A stretch of DNA of 64,000 bases, taken from contig CALSFV010000220.1 of NCBI GenBank assembly GCA_943737045.1, positions 558,001 to 622,000 on the forward strand, in the 5' to 3' direction. The stretch is from Parapristionchus giblindavisi. Taxonomy: Eukaryota > Nematoda > Chromadorea > Rhabditida > Diplogasteridae. Positions 1-13,499 of this stretch are shown piece by piece; the stretch's first letter is position 1; every line of letters starts with the position of its first letter. A model generated the notes under the pieces. It did not search any database. It was not told where the DNA came from and saw only the letters and a program-made list of their open reading frames with translations. The position numbers and the translations under genes were made by a program.

Positions 1-3000
1 CTTCTCCATCTCTCCCCTCATTCTCTCTTCTCCCCACCACAGATATCCTTTGTTATCCGTTATAGTTCCTGCTTGATATCTATTCGTGATTTGCTGTCCT
101 TATCGCTCTTTGTGTAGTCTGCCAATGTAATGTTTTCGGTGCGAGAACAGGAAAAAGATCTTCAATTTTTGCTCCTCGCTCTCTCCATTTTTCCTATTCT
201 ACACCATTTTCCTACCAATTTTGACTAAATTCATAATCAGAATTGTCGCTTCACAACTAATGAAATATTATAAAAATATTTTGGAAAGATGCGACACGTG
301 AAACATGTAGGGCATGCCGCCTTTAGGGAGGGCGGCTGTGCAAGGCTGTATATTGCAACATCTTACTGTTTTATAAAAAATGTTATTAATTTAATTTAAA
401 TTACCCCTCATCAAGTCGATATGGTTCTTGTAATTGTGTTGTCTCCAATCACTCATTCTCTCTTCTGCACTTGGTCTATGCACTGATAATCACAACAAAC
501 ATTCATTAGTTATCTCTATCTCTCACCATCTCCCCTACTCTACTTTCCTCTCTTCATTGCCATCTTCTCAGCTTCTCCTTCTCTTTCATATTTATCTCCC
601 TTTCCCTCTATCATTCCTTATCGTACTCCCTCTGTCCTCTCTCTATCTATGTTCATTATCATATTCTATCTCACCACATCTCCTTCTCTAGATTTCCACC
701 CCCCCTTCCTGTTGTTTATTATGATGATTGGTCTTCAAAATGCACAAAAATATATGTACATAACATTTCACTGTTTTTACACAATCATCGCTTTTCTTGA
801 ACATCATATAATTGTTCTACATATGGAGAAGAATGATTAAATTTTTGACATTCATGATCTTCTCTCGAAAAAAATCTTGTGATTATGTAGACAGTTTTGC
901 TTTTTTGACGCCATCATGTCTAATCGCGGGAAAATTTGCTGAAGGAACTTTTTGCTCATGCACACGTTTTTCTCTTTCAGGCTGTACTATCCTCATCCCA
1001 CACAATCTCTCGTTCACTTACGCTTCTCTTTATCTTTGCATGCTCCTCTTTCTGTGTACTATTTCATTGTTCATTGTGTTCGAAATGCTTCCGCCTTCGA
1101 TCATCCTTTCAACAGTCATTATCTCACATAGTCCAAGTACACATTTACTTAAACTAAGGTCGGGTTTAATATTTATTAGTATAATGTCCCACTGCATGTT
1201 TATAATCGTGTCACAATCGGATAAGTACATTAATTAGATCATTCGGTTATATTCGGCTTCATCTATAGTATGTGCTAATCTATGTAAACGTTCTAATTAT
1301 AATCTAAAAGAGGTCAATTTTGGTACATTTATATTTTCATCCATCTCTTATTGGTTATGGATTTTTCTACAAACAAGTATGAAGATAAATATTTTGTTTG
1401 GTGTTCCTTTTTTCTGTTAGGTACATCTTTTACCTCGTTTAAGAATTTATATTATAGATTATTATCTATTCTGTGAGCACACTCTAATAGTATTATTTCA
1501 AGTGTGTTCAGTTTTATTCGCAGTTCAAGCTGTTCACTAAAACATCACAGGTGTTCTTACAATTTCAAAACAAACAAAACACTAATTTTATCTCTCATTG
1601 CAGCCTCAGTTACTCTTCCAACACTTCCACTATGTATGACTTTGTTAACTGGTGTTTATGTTTATTGTTTTTCTACCATTTTGTCTATTTTTCAAACACT
1701 CTTCTCTCAAAATAACTTGTATTGATCTCTTGACAACATTCAGACTTCTCGAACTACCCCGTGAGGAAATCCTATCCTTGCATTGGGTTCTTAAACATTC
1801 ACGATTGATAATACGCGGAGGAGGCCAGAGAGAGAAAAAAGTAAGAGGGGTAAAGAGTAAGGGAAAGACTACGGATCTGAGAATAAGGAAAAATAAAGAA
1901 ACAAATATAAATGTAGAGTCAGGTAAAACTAGAGGGATGAAGAGACACCGAAATAAACTGACATCTGAGATGATCAAGCAAATTCTTCGGGTTGTATTTG
2001 AAAAGAAAAAAAATCATTTTCAAAGAAAAACATTTCTCTAGGCTAATTAGAGGTCTCTAAACGCAATGACGCACTTAAAATGTTTTTGTTTTTTTTAAAT
2101 ATTTTTAAATTGCGAAAAATTAGATTCTTTATTCCTGAAATAATGGCGGTAAGATATAGCGACAAATGTGGGGAATCCAAAAAATTGCTTTTTTCATAAA
2201 ATAGTGGAGAATATTTGAGGTTGGACTTTTTTTTCTCTAAAAAAATTAAATTTTTTTCGGTTACTTTTGGTCTCCTCAGATATGTTGTTACATATATAAG
2301 CACAAAGAGAGAGTAAGGACTAACATAGTTTCTTGAATAATCGAGCGACCGATAATGTTCTCTTGTGCCACTTTAACGAGCAATCCGATCGTGTTTTTGT
2401 CCTATCGCAGAACTACTGTAGCTTGTCCATGACGAAAGATAGTTGGGCACAGATATTTGATTCAAAAATACACATATATAGAAAAAATCATACTTCACAG
2501 GATCATTTCTGTAGTTTGTATTTCACATTAACCCTCATATATACTATCTGTGGTAAATGTTTATAATTGTTTATGGTAAATGCTTGGAATTATTCTGATT
2601 GTCCATGTCCATGTTAAATACTAGTGTCTTCATCTCATTAATTCAACATTGTTTGCTATCGATATCATATTTTACAAATAGCGCAGATGCTTTGATCGCT
2701 GGAAAAATATCTGTGATCTTTAGTGAACATAAGAAATTATTTTATTAAAATCTCACATCTTTCAAGAAATTTATCCATCATCCTCATTCCTTATCCTTTG
2801 CTGTCTGGTCGTTCTTTTATTTTGATTTGGTCCAAATTCATTTGTCTAATTGTTCTTCACTCACTTCTCTGCTTACTCCTTCACTTCCCTTATTCTGTAC
2901 ACAATGAAGAAAGGGTTCACTCGCCCTTCCTCCTTTTTCGTCAATATCAGCTTTTTGTTTGCCGTTTTATGACTTATCACTCTCGGAAAGAAACCAAGAA

Positions 3001-3706
3001 AAAGTTGCCTAAGCAAAAAAGATATCTATGTCGCATACCAACTTTGTACAGTAACCTATCTATACTTCAGTTGTCGTTTATTTATTATATAAATCTCCCC
3101 TTATGGGTGTATCTCTCTATCCCTTCATAGCGAACTTTCCAATCTCTCCACTCCCTAAGCGGACTCCGCCCATTGTTGCCCCGCCCATATATCCATCCTC
3201 TGCCACTCCTTCTTCTTCGTGTTCGTGCTTCATACATGGGTTTATCAATCCGTTGGTTACTTGTTCTATTTCGGAGTTTACCATTAGTATTGCATGTAGT
3301 GCTCTAACTCGTGCTTCAGACTCTGACAGAGTTGATTTACACCAATGTGGCTGATCTTTACGAGACAAATCCGAGAGAAAGAGAAGGAGAGTGAGAGTAC
3401 AGAGAGAGAGATGGAGAAGAAGAAGAAGGGAGAAATAGTACAGCATCCATACCAATCATTCCGTCCTCAGTTCGATACTGAAACCGATCTCGATGTCCAT
3501 TTACATAATATTCATACTTTCACTTATTATGATCATCATCTGTGTCTCGTTCTGTTCCATATTAGTTTATGATCGAACCTCCGTTAAGGCTCGTCATTGA
3601 TGACCGGCTGACCATCGCCTTAACAGCTAAGGTATATAAGGTATACTTAATATATACATACCTATATGTATTTATCTTAAGTTTCGCATAAGATATCTGA
3701 TTAAGA
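1..3706. other. Intergenic region upstream of the receptor gene
   Basis: No convincing exon chain on either strand. Open frames here are short and mostly pyrimidine-rich or AT-rich low-complexity sequence (for example 530-660 and 3360-3430). A short GC-rich inverted sequence lies near 316-342 but is too small to classify. The stretch presumably contains the promoter of the receptor gene; no specific motif could be assigned. Confidence 0.5.
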
Positions 3707-6700
3707 ATGACGATAGACGAGACGACGGAGACGCCATTCAAGCCGTTCATATCGGAAGAGGAGCGCAATGCGACTGCCTTGGTAAGGAAGCTAGCCTTAC
3801 CCTCTTAAGTCACTTTTAAGTAAATCCTCTAAATCCCTAAATTTCAGCTGGAGTTTCTTCTATCCAATATAACAGTGGATGGTAAGGCCAGCCCTAGGAA
3901 CAAATCAATCTGGGAAGCGGTTATGTGTTTTCATGATCCAAAGACTCACGACTTCCAATTGTACAACGAACTGGTCGATTATACACACTTCGGAGTCATA
4001 CCGATTGCATTGATTGGAGTTGTGGTCAACATCGCTGCTTTGGTACGTTTCTCGCCCAGTTTCTATATTGAATTATTTATCATTTGTTTTTTAAAATATG
4101 TTCAGTATTTGTGTACATTCGAGTTTCGCACTTTTCCATCGAACGCTTTTTTTCTGCCCTAACTACGCTCCACTTGTTTGATAGTCTACCAAGGTCCGGT
4201 CTGCGTACTTTGTCTGGTCTTAAAATAAACGGTGCATGCTTATTTTCGATGATCTTTGCGAAATCTGTGAGTGGGCACAAAGAGTAAGTTATTATTAAGG
4301 GGTCAAAGCCACGATGGTCTGTCTGCCCACCTGTGAGAATCATCGCACCCTCTGTCTCGACCCTATTGTCTTTTTTTTTGATTTCCCACTCCTCCTCTCT
4401 CTCTCTTATCTCTCGCCTCACCTCAAAGATTTATGATTGCTATTTTGAAAAAAAAAACAAATAGGAAAGTACACAAGATCGCTCCTATTGCTCTACATTC
4501 CCTTGTATCCTCCTCTGTTCCTCTTCTCTTCCTAATAATTCAATCTCAAAAAAAGTCGAGGACTCCCCAAATAAGGACTAGTCGAGTTTGGGATATTGCA
4601 TTATGTGAAACAATCGTTTTTACTGTTCTACTGGCTACATTATAGTGCTATGCATTTCGTGAGGAAGACTGAATGATCAAGGGTGAGAGAGGAATACAGA
4701 GTGATAACTAGAGGCATGGAGAGAGTGAAGAACAGAAAGCGATAGAGAGATAGAGAGGGATAGAGAGGAAGAAAATCTCTGAGTTCTTATTTGAGCTCAT
4801 CTCTTCTAGAGAGTAGGACAAGTAATAACCCAGTGAGATCGAATATGAAAAGAGAGCGTGTAAGGGATAAGAAGGAATGAATTGCATAATTCCCCTCTAT
4901 CTCTCTGTAACTGTGGGTCTGTCTCTCTATTTCTTTCTCAATCTCTCTTTCAAAATGTATGCGTTCATATACTTATGAAGTACACTCGCAAGGGAATGGA
5001 GTTTGGGATGAAGTAATGATGCAATAGTAATATATCCTGATGAATATTCCACCGGATTTTGCACTCGCTCTAGTAGAACATGATTTTATTTTAGCTTAAA
5101 TTCTTCGAAAATCAAGGAGAAAAATAGTCCCAGTTGTCAATTAAATAAACAATTTGTAAGGGAATGTACAAGGGGATAGTTCAAGAGTTCATGTCGGAAT
5201 CTCTGGAATTAAACATTTCGTACTATTTCAATCATTTCCTCGAGAGGCGTCCTCAGTCGCTAAAATATCCGTGGGAGTAGACTTTAGGGAGAAAGAGAGG
5301 AAGAGGGAGTGAATTCGGTCCTAAAGGACACCGCAGATGTTGCCGTAGACCGTTGGATTATGTTTCACAACTCTCTATGGTCACTCTCATTCTTCCCCCA
5401 TTGCAATGGTTATTTCTGGGACGAAAATATTGAGACACAGATCGTTCTTGAATCACTAGTGAAGAGGGTGTGGAGATGTGTGCTCATCCCTCTTTTAGAT
5501 GTCTTTCTATTCCCCTACTCTCACCATCCTTTCTCTCTCTCACTCCCTCTCCTCTCTCTCTCTCCATCCTTCCCCTTCCTATATTCATTTCTGGACTCGA
5601 TCCGCATTACCATGACTCGGCATCCTTTTCCTGATTCATAGGCCTATGGTTATGAATAATTGGGAGTGTTCCTGATATCGAAGAGAGACGAGGCCACATA
5701 TGGGTAAGGGTGGCAGGTAAATATTTATAGAGATGGGTCAAATTCTGTTACGCAAAACTTTTTTTAATAACTTTTAAAATATTATCCGATATATTTGAAG
5801 TGAAATGGTCAGAGATGAAAGGTAATGCATAAATAAGTGGGTTCTGATTACCGTTATTATAGAATTAAAGTTGTCCGAACAATACAAATTCCGCTCTTTG
5901 CCGCGCAATACTCTGACTCCGCCCACTTCTCCGCGCGACATTAAATTTTCGCTCAGTTTATTGAATTTTATTGAAATTTCTCGTCATTTCATTCGGCTTT
6001 CAGCAAAAATAAAAATATATGCATTTAAAAAACGTTCAGAAAAACCTCCCGAAATTTGGCGAAAATTTTGGAGTGCGTTTTTCTCAACGGTGGAGAAGTT
6101 TACTATATTCGGCATTTGCGTGGTGTGTGCAAAACTTTTGTAATTATATAATAATAGAGAACGTGTATTCAACCTATGAGATGAATAAACACTGACCACT
6201 GGTCGTTCATTCCGAGAACACATCGCCTTTATTGCATGGTCAACCCCCCAGTGGAGGTCTTGTTTGTTTGGAAAAGAGTGATTTGTCTTGATATTGTTTC
6301 AGTGGTCATTTTCACCGACCAGCACGGATACAAAAAATATTTTGGTACTTTTGGTCTGATATAATCATCATCGGTGTCCCTTAAACAAAGGTGATCAATG
6401 TATAATGGTGTTGAGTGGGTCACTCTCCCTCTCCCTCTCTCCTTCTCTATCTCTCCCTCCCTATCGCAATCGAGCCATATCAGCAAACAGTTTGAGTGAG
6501 TGAGAGTGTTGGTTGAGACAGAGAGGCGAATTCAAACGTATTGATATTGAAAAGGATGGACGAAAGAGGGAGAGATTGAGATAGAAAGAGGAAGGATGAA
6601 CACGTTTCGTTTCATAATGTATAGAGGACCCATTGTCTGGTTAATACATGTTATAGGAATGTTCTTGCATATCTTTTGAATAAGGACAAACCTATTTGTT

Positions 6701-9700
6701 ATTGTCTGCACTGAACAATTGACCATGGGACATACAGATATTGATAGTGGATTCATTAGAACGAAAACGAACGAGAAGCAGCCACCGAATCCAAAACTGC
6801 ACCGAGCTCAATTTGAGATTGCTTTGCCTTCCACCATATTTTATTGACAACTTGGTTTCCAAACATGCTAAGTTGCAGAATGAACATGAAAGCTTAAAAC
6901 AGACTTCGAATGACTAAAAATATCAATCATTTGAATACTTCTCAAAAAAGATTTTTTTATTGAAATTAAAAAGTCGATAAATATCAAAATTTACGTAAAC
7001 ATCGGAGTAACAACTCAGGGTGACATTAAATTTGAGATATTCCTTCATCGTCCTCCACGGATATCATCCGGTGTCTTCATCTATCTTAAAGTACTGCTCT
7101 CGCTCGACCTCGCACAGTTAGTCTGTTCGATGTAAGTTTTTTTAAATATATGTAAATAAATATTATTTAAAATTAATAAATTCATAATTCCTAGATTCTC
7201 CATGGAGCTTCCGATCATTTGCAACAATCATCACACCAAAACACATTCTCTATTCGAGTTTTGCATGTATGAACGGCGGTTCTCGCAGAATACACTGCCT
7301 AGGTAATCAGTGACATTTCCCATTTATTACATGGTTTTTGAGCTTTGATTTATCATGTTATTTTTCTTATTTCATGTTATTTTACTATGTATATCCGAGT
7401 TTGTACAAGGTGAGATACAAAAAGACCTACAGAGTGCGGGCCTTCGCGGTAATCGGATAAGAGCGACAGAGACACTTTTGACTCTTTTAAATTAACCAAG
7501 TCAGACAGCGATTGCCACCCTCGACTGTACTGTTCCTGTCTCGATGATATCTATCTTTTTAAGAGAAAATCGAGGTAAAAACATTTGTCACAATTATGAG
7601 GTAGATCTTGATAATCTTATGGAACAATTTTCAAATTTGCGATAATTCACGACAAGACATTCATATTAGCAAATTGTTCGAAAAGAGCATCTTATTCCAT
7701 CGAAACTACTGTGAACACTGTTCACACCAATGGAAAAAGCAACATATGGTGAGACAGCAGAATGGCCCTTGCAAATGTATCTATCGCCGTCGAAATGACC
7801 ACTTGTGTCTGGACCGATAACGATTGTTTACAAAAAGAGCTACTCCTTTTTTTCTCACCTAGTAGTACTGATACAGCGGGTCCTGTATTTTTTATTACTC
7901 GCATGTATAAATAGGTTAAAGTTAACCCGTTTAGGGACGAACTCCTGTGGGAGATCGCTGTTAGACTAGTGATAATTCAATGCTCACATGTATTCAAGCA
8001 ATAGCTATTTGGTATATTTAAGATTAAATTAGTTTGGTCATTATCGATATAATCGATATTCGAACTATCCATTTCGTACCTGAACCGCCGAGATTGCTTT
8101 GTTATATTGGTCTTCTATATCTAAGCGGAAGAGGGTGGGAGATTATCCGAAATCTGATCTGATGATCCCCGGAAAGAATATAATATAATATGGAGAATAT
8201 GAGAAAGAAAGAAGAAGAGAAAGAATAATAAGCAATGCATGAACGATGGATATATAATTCTGGCGCCGTAGAACGCATCGGAGGTCGATGTCTCAAAGAG
8301 ATTGAATAAGAAAATTCTAGACTTTCTCTATAGAACTTTTCGGTGGCATTCCTCGAAAAGTTCGTCATTTTCATTGAAAAGCAGAGAAAGTTCTAAGTTC
8401 ACTTCCCTTTGACTGGCGTAACTTTTATCATTAAAAATAGGAAATATGTTCGTTTAGACTGCAAATGACAGTGAATACTCTTCATATCTGGACCATCGCT
8501 GCACTCTCTGCCCATCGCTACTGGAAGGTAAATAATATTTCAGAATTTTCAGTAATAAATCAATAGTTTTTTTTTACGAATTTCATATTTTATCCAATAT
8601 TCTTTTGCAAATGTGTTTCGAAATGTTATGAATTGTGGCATTATATGAAACACCAAAACTTCTACACTAGACATGGAGTTCACAACCAATATGGGATGCT
8701 TTTCAATAGAAAACGACGATCATTGAGCGGACTCCCGCCGTTTTTGGGCTACATTGTAGAACTAGATAAAGTGCCAGAAAAACATATGACAAAGGGATGT
8801 TCAATGGTTATTGTAGCCAATGGCACCAAATCTTAGTTTGCATTCCACTAAAACCAAAGACTACTATATAGATCTCTGTAGTATTGTGTGTCTTCTTTGG
8901 TACGGTAGATACGGGATAATCTTTTATTTTGTCTAGCCGTTATTCGTAGTCGTCGATCTTTATCGATATGGACAAAACCCCTGTAACAACAACTAGAACT
9001 CCAGTGTCCAGGGTTGTAATTTGATCATGGACGCGAAACTTAGGCGATGTTTTCACCACGTTCGTCATGTGTGAAATATGAGAAGCGTCAAAAGGTCATA
9101 AGCGGGAAATACGCCCTAGCAAAACAGTTTAGAAGGACCAAGGCTATCACAAAATTTCCAAAAATATGTAATGACTATAATAAATCGAGTATTTAGGTAG
9201 TTTAAAAAAATCAATAATTGCAAGATTCATCGTCCCATGGCTTCTCGAATGGCGGATACATGTAGTCGAGCGAGAAAGACACTCGGTACACTCATCGTAT
9301 TGGGTCTCATCTATCGATCGCCGTTGTTCTTTCACGAACTAAAGCCCAGTTTCAAGCCGACTTTCAAGATTATGAGGGATCCGACTGCAACTGAAGTAGA
9401 TTTTACCTTTCAATATTACAATTATTATACCTTATCTTTTTTCCGTCATCATCTTGTTATTTGTTATATCCATGACACTAAAGATATTATCGATGTGTGT
9501 ATGAATAGACAGCAAAAATTATTTATCTATTTATTTATTCAGCGTCTCTCAATGTATCGTGTGATCTACCATTCTATTCTGGACCCACTCATATCGAATC
9601 TTCTTCCCTTCATGCTCATGACCATATTCTCGCTGCTCACCCTCTATCAAATTTACTACTCGAGTGAATTTCGTCAATGCAAGGGGTTTCGAAATCGGCA

Positions 9701-11748
9701 AGTGTTTTGGATTCATAATATATAAAAATTTAATTTAATGAAGTGTCAAATCGATCCATCGTAAAAATAATTCCATTGCCTATTTATAATAAATGCTTTA
9801 AATATAAAATCTTATTAAAATTTTCCAAAAAAATTAAATAAATTAAATACGAGAATTTAGAATCCGTGCACGCTTCAGCAGCAGCTCCCGTCAACCCCTC
9901 ACCATCAACCATCGACAAAAGGCCGAACATCGACAAAGATCTGTAAGAGATCAATGATCAAAGATCAAAGATCAAAATGGCATATTCAGAATGAGAGACG
10001 TGCGACATTCTCGATTGTGGTCATGATCTGTCTGTATCTACTTCTTCATGCTAATCATATCTTCATGCTCACGAGAAAATGGCAACTTCTTCTTCAGCAT
10101 CAGTGTCCCACAAGGTAGGGTTGTCGAAAGTCTTTAAAAGTCTACCCCGAGCTAATTTGAAACTCTGCACTCTGGCCACTTTCTTTGTCTATGTGAAAGC
10201 ATTGCCAGAGCGGAGAGTAAAATTAGCGCGCCGTGTGATTTAAATCAAAAATCAAAAATAATTTCGAAAAAAGCCCTTCGTGTCGATAGATATTAAAGAA
10301 AGGTATATCGATCAATGACCAAAACAAAGCCATGAGACTAAAAGTCCTCGTCGAGAGTATAAAAGTTCCACAACGGCCGTTCACTTTTTCCATAACAGGT
10401 ATAAATGATAGTATATCATTTGATGGCGCACTAAAAAATAGTGGAAAACGGAAAATGGCGGCTTTCCAGGGTCTAAAAAAGCACCTGGAAACTCGAAAAT
10501 TTGAATTCGCGGGCGCGAAAAAAGGTGCGGGAATTCAAATTCTGGCTTTCCAACTGCGTTTTTCTGCGGTTTAAAAAGGATGTTAAGTAGGAATTTAAGT
10601 TCCTACGCTTCAGAAAGGTCGAAAAATGAAATTTCGGCTTTATTTAAGTTTTATAACCGCAGAAAATCGCAGTTAGAAAGTCAGAATTTGAATTTCCGCG
10701 CCTTATTCGCGCCCGCGAATTCAAATTTCGAGTTTCCATTTTCGGTTTTCCAGTGTACTTTTTTAGACCCCGGAAAGTCGCCATTTTCCGTTTTCCACTA
10801 TTTTTTAGTGCGCCATGATATTCTTTGTAATCTGTGCGGAGGCTAACGATCAGCTGTGCGCTCCATATCATTTCCTTATTGCACATTCGAGAGAAAAAAC
10901 TCCGAGGCCGAAAAAAACTTGTATGAGAATTTACTAATGCAAGATTTCGCGTGGTAAAATAGGGTTTGGGAGCAGAAAATCAAAACTCAGAATGTTTTCA
11001 ATGAAATTGCAGTCGTGATATTTAGACAAAAGACAGAAACTTTAATTATATTAATAAGATTGTCGCCACTAATTGTGCTAAATTTGAGTTTCTCATAAAC
11101 AAAATTGCTTTAGTAACGCACTTTCACCTAATTATCAACAAAGTAATCAACATCTGAGAATTCCTTGAACAATTAAAAAGGGCATACTACAGAAATGTTT
11201 TGCACTAAGAGAGAAGCTAGGAAAATACCATATTCTGGTCGAGTACGATTATTGTAAGAGTTAAAGAAAAATAAAGAAATATTACATATTTCACTTCTCG
11301 CAGGTTAGTAAATTCACATGCAACATCATACGTTATGTGCCATAATTTGAAATTAAATATTTAATTTTAAATATTTACAAATTATAACTTAAGGGGTGAT
11401 TACATACTCTCAGTCGTCTCTGTTATCCTCTCGAACATTTCTGCTACTCTGAACGCCTTCGTCTTCATCGCTTTCACAAATAGGTGATCATTGTAATGAA
11501 TAATTCAAATATTTATGTAATTTCTTACCTGCTCTTCAGAAATAGAGAATGAGTATACAAAAGAGCTGTTATTCCCTTATCATAGATCATTGATAATGTG
11601 TTAAGTTGGTACTCTTACTTTCAGGATTCGCAAAATGATCAAAAACCTAATTCGGAAGACGTCGCGCACACTGTCTAGTTCATCGGAACCTCCACTCTCA
11701 CCCAGAACAACCATAACGATTGAAGCGGCCAATCCAGCGTTCCTCTAG
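3707..11748 (+). CDS. Rhodopsin-like seven-transmembrane receptor, 11 exons
   Basis: Predicted G-protein-coupled receptor of about 425 aa in the plasma membrane; ligand unknown, a neuropeptide would be typical of the nematode family. Exons read by eye: 3707-3781, 3848-4042, 7037-7131, 7195-7302, 8458-8527, 9225-9395, 9543-9685, 9861-9942, 9990-10114, 11394-11483, 11625-11748. Every junction keeps phase and the total divides by three. Helices: TM1 ~72-90, TM2 ~101-123 with the conserved Asp in SLDL, TM3 ~160-177 ending AHRYWK (HRY in the DRY position), TM4 ~200-216, TM5 ~250-275, TM6 ~318-340 after a basic loop (NERR), TM7 ~358-382 with NAFVF where NPxxY is expected. The N-terminus has Asn glycosylation sequons (NAT, NIT). 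The tail is Ser/Thr-rich. Weakest boundaries: the TTTGAG acceptor at 7036, the donors at 9396 and 9686, and the acceptor at 11393. Subfamily not recognised. Confidence 0.85.
4043..7036 (+). other. Large intron 2 of the receptor gene
   Basis: About 3 kb between the TM1 and TM2 exons. It contains alternating purine-rich (4680-4800) and pyrimidine-rich (5520-5590, 6420-6470) tracts and no exon-like segment that extends the receptor frame. The long open stretches here look like low-complexity artefacts. Confidence 0.6.
7303..8457 (+). other. Intron 4 of the receptor gene
   Basis: The flanking exons join in phase (AG plus A), so the intron can be skipped as a unit. It contains a short cysteine-containing open frame (about 7610-7820) but no signal peptide, good start or domain, so I do not call a nested gene. 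Confidence 0.55.
10424..10815. mobile_element. Miniature inverted-repeat element in receptor intron 9
   Basis: About 392 bp. The outer ends are TGGCGCAC and GTGCGCCA, and the arms continue as long inverted copies (roughly 10424-10570 against 10660-10815), including the shared segment TAGTGGAAAACGGAAAATGG and its complement. TGA sits outside each end, compatible with a 3-bp target duplication. There is no transposase. Translated arms give similar short peptides on opposite strands simply because they are inverted copies. Confidence 0.85.
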
Positions 11749-12408
11749 ACCAAATTCAAATCCCCAATTTCCAAATTCCACCCATTCCGGACAGATCTCT
11801 CTACCCCACCCAGCTCCCCCGTTAATAAGTATGATTACGCTAACTTGGTCCCCCCACACTCTCCCGATACAATCCCCACACTAACTCACCATTCTCCCCA
11901 TTCGGACTCTGCAATGCAGAGTCTGCATTTGAATTTATGTACAGAAAACGATTTTGTCCCATATCGCACATAATCTAGATAATAATCCACGTAACTTATT
12001 CGAGTGAACTAACCAAATAGTACTAGTAAAGCACACTGCTAACCACCGGAACAAATGAATTGGGCTTTATTCATATATTATCCGGTCTAATTCCATTATT
12101 ATTTTCTTCCTTTTACATGGTTACGAGGAACAAACCTTTATTGATCTCTGCAATTTGAATTTAAAGCTTTTACAACTCAACCTTGTATATTTACAATCCG
12201 CCAGCCTCTCACGCCAATTGTATCAACTCGGACTCTCTGACCCTGGCCCTGCTTTCTAAATCCCTTCCATTACTCATCTCCCGTTACAAGCAAAATATTC
12301 CCCCAAGTCCATTCCCTCATTCATCAACTAAAGTATTCTCCTTTTTCAAAGACCATCATAAACTGACCATATATTGTATGTACTTGTCGATAATCGTGAG
12401 GCATAGTT

Positions 12409-12414
12409 AATAAA
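12409..12414 (+). terminator. Candidate polyadenylation signal for the receptor gene
   Basis: AATAAA hexamer about 660 nt past the stop codon. No closer canonical hexamer was noticed. Usage is unproven. Confidence 0.3.
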
Positions 12415-13404
12415 TACTGTTAAGAAAATATTTTAATTGTCTCGGGAAACAAAATTATCAAATATTCTGTTTATTCAAAGTAGTCCAACTCAACTTTGAA
12501 AAAAAAAATTATGCACATATCAAGAATGAACACGAAATGAGATTTGGAAATAGACAGAGAATTTTTAAATTCGAAGTCAATGTAGATTGTGAGAACAATG
12601 AAAATAAACAAACTGTATGTAAATGATTCAATATTAAATTTTAAAACTTTGATCAAGTTGTAGAAAAAAAAACTTTTGGGTTTGAGAAACTAAAACAGTT
12701 AAGGTATCGTTAAAAACCGGACCATTAAAGTCAATGATTAAAAGCACTTGCTGAATACAGGAAAATCATGACACATTGCGAATGTACCCTTGAGTAAATT
12801 TAATAGGGACATGTTAAATAATAATTTCACGAAATTTATAGCATCAGAACATATAAGTATAGTAGTTGTTTCAATTATTCGTTAATGGATCATTACAAAA
12901 TACGAAAATATTACGGGTCCCTCATTGTCCCCACGGTAAGCAAATCTCACTGGTCGCAAGGAAATTGGTAAAAGGAAATAATAAACATTTAGTATGAATG
13001 GTTTAATAGTGGTGCACAACACGATCTCATATATATATGTACTAGAAGGTAATAACTCTATAACATGTGAGAATAAACGGTACTTTAAATTTTGTATAAG
13101 TATTCTTATTTTCTCGGGAACTGTTTAAATGAGAATCGGGAGTTAGGGTTGTCAGACTATGTCTGATATAAGAAAGTGTGGAAAGACTGTAGAAATATAT
13201 AGCACAACAAAAGTGATATAGTTGGACGTAGGGGCGACGAAGAGAGTGGTCCCTGAACCTCATTTGGTGAAGAATCCTCGTTTCTTACGGGATCCACGCA
13301 TGGAAGACGGGCGATCGGTTGGTTCCTAGGACAATGAAAGATCAAAGATTACTAATTGTGGCCCCGCTCTTGTTCGGTCAATATTGAATTCGATATCATG
13401 TTTG

Positions 13405-13410
13405 TTTAAT
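13405..13410 (-). terminator. Candidate polyadenylation signal for the protease gene
   Basis: On the minus strand this reads ATTAAA, a common variant, about 90 nt after the stop codon. A canonical minus-strand AATAAA lies further away at 12470-12475. Confidence 0.35.
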
Positions 13411-13499
13411 TTTTGAAGATCTCATGGAGTTAACAATATCTTCGCTTCACATTTCTATATCATCGTGATCTACGTATCGATACCGCAAAATGATTTTCT

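Larger units (their letters stand above)
11749..13499. other. Convergent intergenic region / 3' UTRs
   Basis: The receptor (plus) and the protease (minus) end facing each other here. Candidate polyadenylation signals are listed separately. The remainder is AT-rich with no exon-like sequence. Confidence 0.6.

Noticed and set aside
1652..2041. 129-codon plus-strand frame upstream of the receptor
   Set aside because: Mixed low-complexity Lys/Arg-rich sequence with no domain or exon structure.
3160..3190. Repeated ACTCCGCCCA-type GC boxes (also ~5918, ~29705)
   Set aside because: Short and scattered on both strands, some inside introns; not enough to assign a regulatory role.
7608..7820. Cysteine-containing frame in receptor intron 4
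   Set aside because: No ATG start, signal peptide or splice support; flanking exons join in phase when it is skipped.
8633..8836. 67-codon plus-strand frame in receptor intron 5
   Set aside because: No ATG at a sensible position, no recognisable domain, and the receptor exons on either side join in phase without it.
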